Of a DNA stretch of 64,000 nucleotides, positions 61,616 to 64,000 are shown in pieces. The number at the start of each line of letters is the position of its first letter. Position 1 is the stretch's first letter. The notes below the pieces were generated by a model. That model saw only the letters and a program-made list of their open reading frames with translations. It was not told where the DNA came from and made no database searches. Location: contig JAHZDZ010000015.1 in assembly GCA_019422105.1 (NCBI GenBank), forward strand, positions 29,906 through 93,905, written 5' to 3'. This DNA is from Bacillota bacterium (lineage in GTDB: Bacteria > Bacillota > Clostridia > Lachnospirales > Anaerotignaceae). The position numbers and the translations under genes were made by a program.

Positions 61616-63799
61616 TTACCCCTTTTCTGTCAAATTTTCTAGCCTTGTCACAGCCTTCAGTTCAACGCTTGCCTGTCCTTCACATTTTAAAATCAGAGTT
61701 GCCCTGCATTTTTCGTGTGTCTGGGGCATTGTAACAAATATATCCTGAATCTCTTTATTCTTCAGCAAATCTTTTACCTTGTTCGCATCCAGCGTATTTC
61801 CGTAGCTGTCCAAAACATTTTTCCACAATGTAAATTTACAGCCCTTTTTCCAATTGCTGCAAAAATATGCCTTACTGTTTTCATGAATACTGCCCGTACC
61901 GCACAGCGGACATTTTCCAAGAGAGCCTCCCTTTGGTTTGAAACTCTTTTTTTCCTCTTCAAAGACTATATCCTTTTTCACCTCTGCGCTGGCGCCTATG
62001 AGATAATGCACATACCGCTTTATGCTGCCCATAAACCTCTCACTGTCCATTTTTCCTTTTGAGATGGAGGACAGTCCCTTTTCCCATTTTCCGGTTGTCT
62101 CGGGGGATTTCAGCTGAGGCGGTACAATTTCAATCAGCTTCAGCCCTTTCGGCGTTGGAATCAGCGTTTTCCCCTTTCTCACAATATAGCCGACAGTGAG
62201 AAGCCTCTCAATGATAGCCGCTCTTGTCGCCGGCGTTCCAAGGCCTGATTCCTTCAGCTGCTCCTTCAAATCTTCGTCCTCCACAAATCTGCCCGCGTTT
62301 TCCATAGCGGACAGCAGTGTCGCTTCGGTATAGGGCTTTGGCGGGGCAGTCTTTTTCTTTAAAGCCTTGGAATCCAAAACATTGACAGGGTCATTTTCTT
62401 TCATATCCGGCAGTGTCTGGTCATCCTTATTGTCCTTTTCCCTCTTGTCCTTTTCCCTCTTGTCCTCCTTCTGCTCCGGCGTTCTTTTATTCAGCGCAGT
62501 CCATCCCTCCTGCAAAACAGTGGTTCCCTTGGATAAAAATGTCTCATCCTCGGCCAGGGTGACTATTTTTGTCACAGAATAGATGTAATTAGGATAAAAA
62601 ACGCACAAAAACCGCAGCGCTATCAGATTATAAACATTCCACTCCTCTTTCGTAAGAGTACTTAGCCTGATATTGACATCTGTGGGGATAATCGCGTGAT
62701 GATCTGTTACCTTGCTGTTATCAATGATTCTCTTCGATAGAGGAAGTCTTTCCAAATTTAAAACATAGGATGCGTACTCCTTATATTCCTCCACATAGGA
62801 AAGCTTTTTGAGGGTAGATACAATCTTCTGCTTCATATCATCACTCAGGTATCTGCTGTCCGTCCTGGGATATGTTATCAGTTTCCTTTTCTCATACAGG
62901 GCCTGCGCCAAGTCCAATGTTTTCTGAGCCGAATAGCCAAACTTTTTATTGCAGTCTCGCTGCAGCTCTGTCAGGTCGTATAGAAAAGGGGCAGACTGTT
63001 TTTTCTCTTCCTTTTCTATTTTAGAGACAACACCTGTTTTCCCCTTTACCTTTTTTGCTATGGCTTCGGCTTTTTCTTTTTCCTCAATTCTTGTATTTCC
63101 GTATTCCTTCAAAAACCAGGTGCCCGTAAAGCTGCCGTAATTGTTCTGCACCTCGTAATAGTCCTTTGCCTCAAAAGCGTCAATTTCCTTCTGCCTTGCA
63201 ACAATGATGGCAAGGGTCGGTGTTTGGACGCGTCCGATACTCAAAAGGGCATTGTATTTTAAGGTATAAGCCCTGGTAGCATTGATTCCCACAAGCCAAT
63301 CCGCCTCGGAACGGCACTTTGCCGAAAGATAGAGAAGGTCATATTCACTGCTGTCCCTGAGCTTTCGAAATCCGTCGGATATGGCGGCATCCGTCATACT
63401 GGATATCCATAAACGCTGTACCTTTTTTGTACAGTTCGTAATCGAATAAATATAGCGGAATATCAATTCACCCTCTCTCCCGCTGTCAGTTGCGCAGATA
63501 ATAGAATCGGTATTCCTATCATTCATTAATTTATGCAGTACCTTGAGCTGGCTTCTGGTATTTTTGATTGCTTTCAGCTTCATTTCCTCCGGAATAATCG
63601 GAAGTGTCTGAAAGGCCCACTTTTTCAGACCTTCACTATAATCCTCCGGGTCACACAGCGTGACGAGATGACCAATGGCCCAGGAAATAATATAATCATC
63701 ACCATAGACATAGCCGTCTGCTTTCTTTGTACACTTTAAAACCCTGGCAATATCCTTCGCCACAGAAGGCTTTTCCGCAATAACAAGTATTTTGCCCAA
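61616..63799 (-). CDS. topB: Type IA DNA topoisomerase III
   Basis: 727 residues from a TTG 6 nt after AAAGGTG (MGKILVIAEKPSVAKDIARVL); an ATG at 63826 has no ribosome site. TOPRIM motif GREGELIFRYIY, catalytic Tyr in LITYPRTDSRYLSDD, and NATRAYTLKYNALLSIGRVQTPTLA. A Lys/Glu-rich insert (KEDKREKDKREKDNKDD, about 450-470 in the frame) precedes the last core part. The C-terminal zinc ribbon is CPLCGTG...FCSNWKKGCKFTLW. It decatenates DNA and resolves replication/recombination intermediates. No conjugation genes are near, so this is probably the housekeeping copy. Confidence 0.93.
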   Translation of the reverse strand: MGKILVIAEKPSVAKDIARVLKCTKKADGYVYGDDYIISWAIGHLVTLCDPEDYSEGLKKWAFQTLPIIPEEMKLKAIKNTRSQLKVLHKLMNDRNTDSIICATDSGREGELIFRYIYSITNCTKKVQRLWISSMTDAAISDGFRKLRDSSEYDLLYLSAKCRSEADWLVGINATRAYTLKYNALLSIGRVQTPTLAIIVARQKEIDAFEAKDYYEVQNNYGSFTGTWFLKEYGNTRIEEKEKAEAIAKKVKGKTGVVSKIEKEEKKQSAPFLYDLTELQRDCNKKFGYSAQKTLDLAQALYEKRKLITYPRTDSRYLSDDMKQKIVSTLKKLSYVEEYKEYASYVLNLERLPLSKRIIDNSKVTDHHAIIPTDVNIRLSTLTKEEWNVYNLIALRFLCVFYPNYIYSVTKIVTLAEDETFLSKGTTVLQEGWTALNKRTPEQKEDKREKDKREKDNKDDQTLPDMKENDPVNVLDSKALKKKTAPPKPYTEATLLSAMENAGRFVEDEDLKEQLKESGLGTPATRAAIIERLLTVGYIVRKGKTLIPTPKGLKLIEIVPPQLKSPETTGKWEKGLSSISKGKMDSERFMGSIKRYVHYLIGASAEVKKDIVFEEEKKSFKPKGGSLGKCPLCGTGSIHENSKAYFCSNWKKGCKFTLWKNVLDSYGNTLDANKVKDLLKNKEIQDIFVTMPQTHEKCRATLILKCEGQASVELKAVTRLENLTEKG

Positions 63800-63932
63800 T
63801 GTTTTCACCTTTTTCAATAAAATCATAGCATAAAATGCTGTTTGTCACTTCTGAATACTATTCCAATTACAAACGGTAAAATCCAGACGAAATTTATTCT
63901 CTGCTTCCAAAAATTTTATTTTTCATTTTACC

Positions 63933-63962
63933 TGTTATCGTTATTATACCATAAAAGCGGAG
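63933..63962 (-). promoter_or_regulatory. Probable topB promoter, copy of the ECF-leader motif
   Basis: Minus strand CTCCGCTT followed by TATGGTATAATAACGATAA, the same 19-mer as at 49441-49459 before the ECF gene. TGGTATAAT is an extended -10. 134 nt upstream of topB. Nothing else is seen in 63800-64000. Confidence 0.6.
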
Positions 63963-64000
63963 AAAGCAGGCTGCACAGAAATAAATACTGCAAGCTTGCT

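Noticed and set aside
61616..63799. topB as a mark of an integrative conjugative element
   Set aside because: No relaxase, coupling protein, VirB4 or integrase nearby; treated as the housekeeping gene.

Overview
The window looks like chromosomal DNA of an anaerobic low-GC Gram-positive bacterium of the class Clostridia (inference: a Lachnospirales-like gut or sediment anaerobe). Pointers are strong GGAGG-type ribosome binding sites, frequent TTG/GTG starts, lipoprotein SBPs, PyrK/PyrD type 1B pyrimidine synthesis, a BlaI/BlaR1 system, lipoate scavenging and ECF-type uptake. No rRNA, tRNA or CRISPR array was recognised. Coordinates are window coordinates; motif counts and spacings were read by eye.

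Layout. 1-836: 3' part cut off of a secreted protein with 18 GGNENI repeats (minus strand). 1148-7807: minus-strand cluster polA, coaE, a lytic transglycosylase, a solute-binding lipoprotein and galT. 8186-9067: stalk-domain exported protein. 9334-17338: a 335-residue NMT1/TauA-type binding-protein gene split by a 6,997-bp serine-recombinase element (about 9875-16871) that carries a two-component system, a small exported protein, a nitroreductase, a GNAT acetyltransferase and a truncated MerR regulator. 17516-19474: MarR/MATE efflux cassette with a repeated palindromic operator. 19858-22792: small conserved genes and a polysaccharide deacetylase. 23031-27451: small regulator genes and a decayed prophage (scaffold/capsid, connector and tape-measure fragments in the order of a phage structural module) holding a YefM/YoeB-like toxin-antitoxin pair, a stalk protein and a zinc-ribbon protein. 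27672-30524: a YkvI-like membrane protein and a Sel1-repeat lipoprotein. 30695-30946: an array of back-to-back hairpins.

31019-41151 is a complete de novo pyrimidine operon (pyrB-pyrC-pyrF-carA-carB-pyrK-pyrD-pyrE, minus strand), making UMP from bicarbonate, glutamine and aspartate. It is preceded by a 42-codon Phe-rich leader ORF whose stop codon lies in the loop of an intrinsic terminator: an E. coli pyrBI-like attenuator where a PyrR site would be expected. Divergent from it, 41251-44044 is a folate operon (folE, HD hydrolase, folP, folB-folK fusion). The HD protein sits where the missing dihydroneopterin triphosphate phosphatase step would be encoded. Then come a glycerate kinase, a VOC protein, an AlkX/YcaQ-type glycosylase, FetAB iron export, an ECF S component with DUF1893 protein behind a structured leader, an AraC regulator, an MBL hydrolase, lipoate ligase and a second MATE/MarR cassette.

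56795-61117 holds blaI-blaR1 divergent from a class B penicillin-binding protein, with three TACA-N2-TGTA operators between them: the plan of mecI-mecR1-mecA but with an unrelated SpoVD/FtsI-like PBP. The window ends with a topoisomerase III gene. The three items most worth follow-up are the serine-recombinase switch, the mec-like PBP regulon and the pyrimidine leader.
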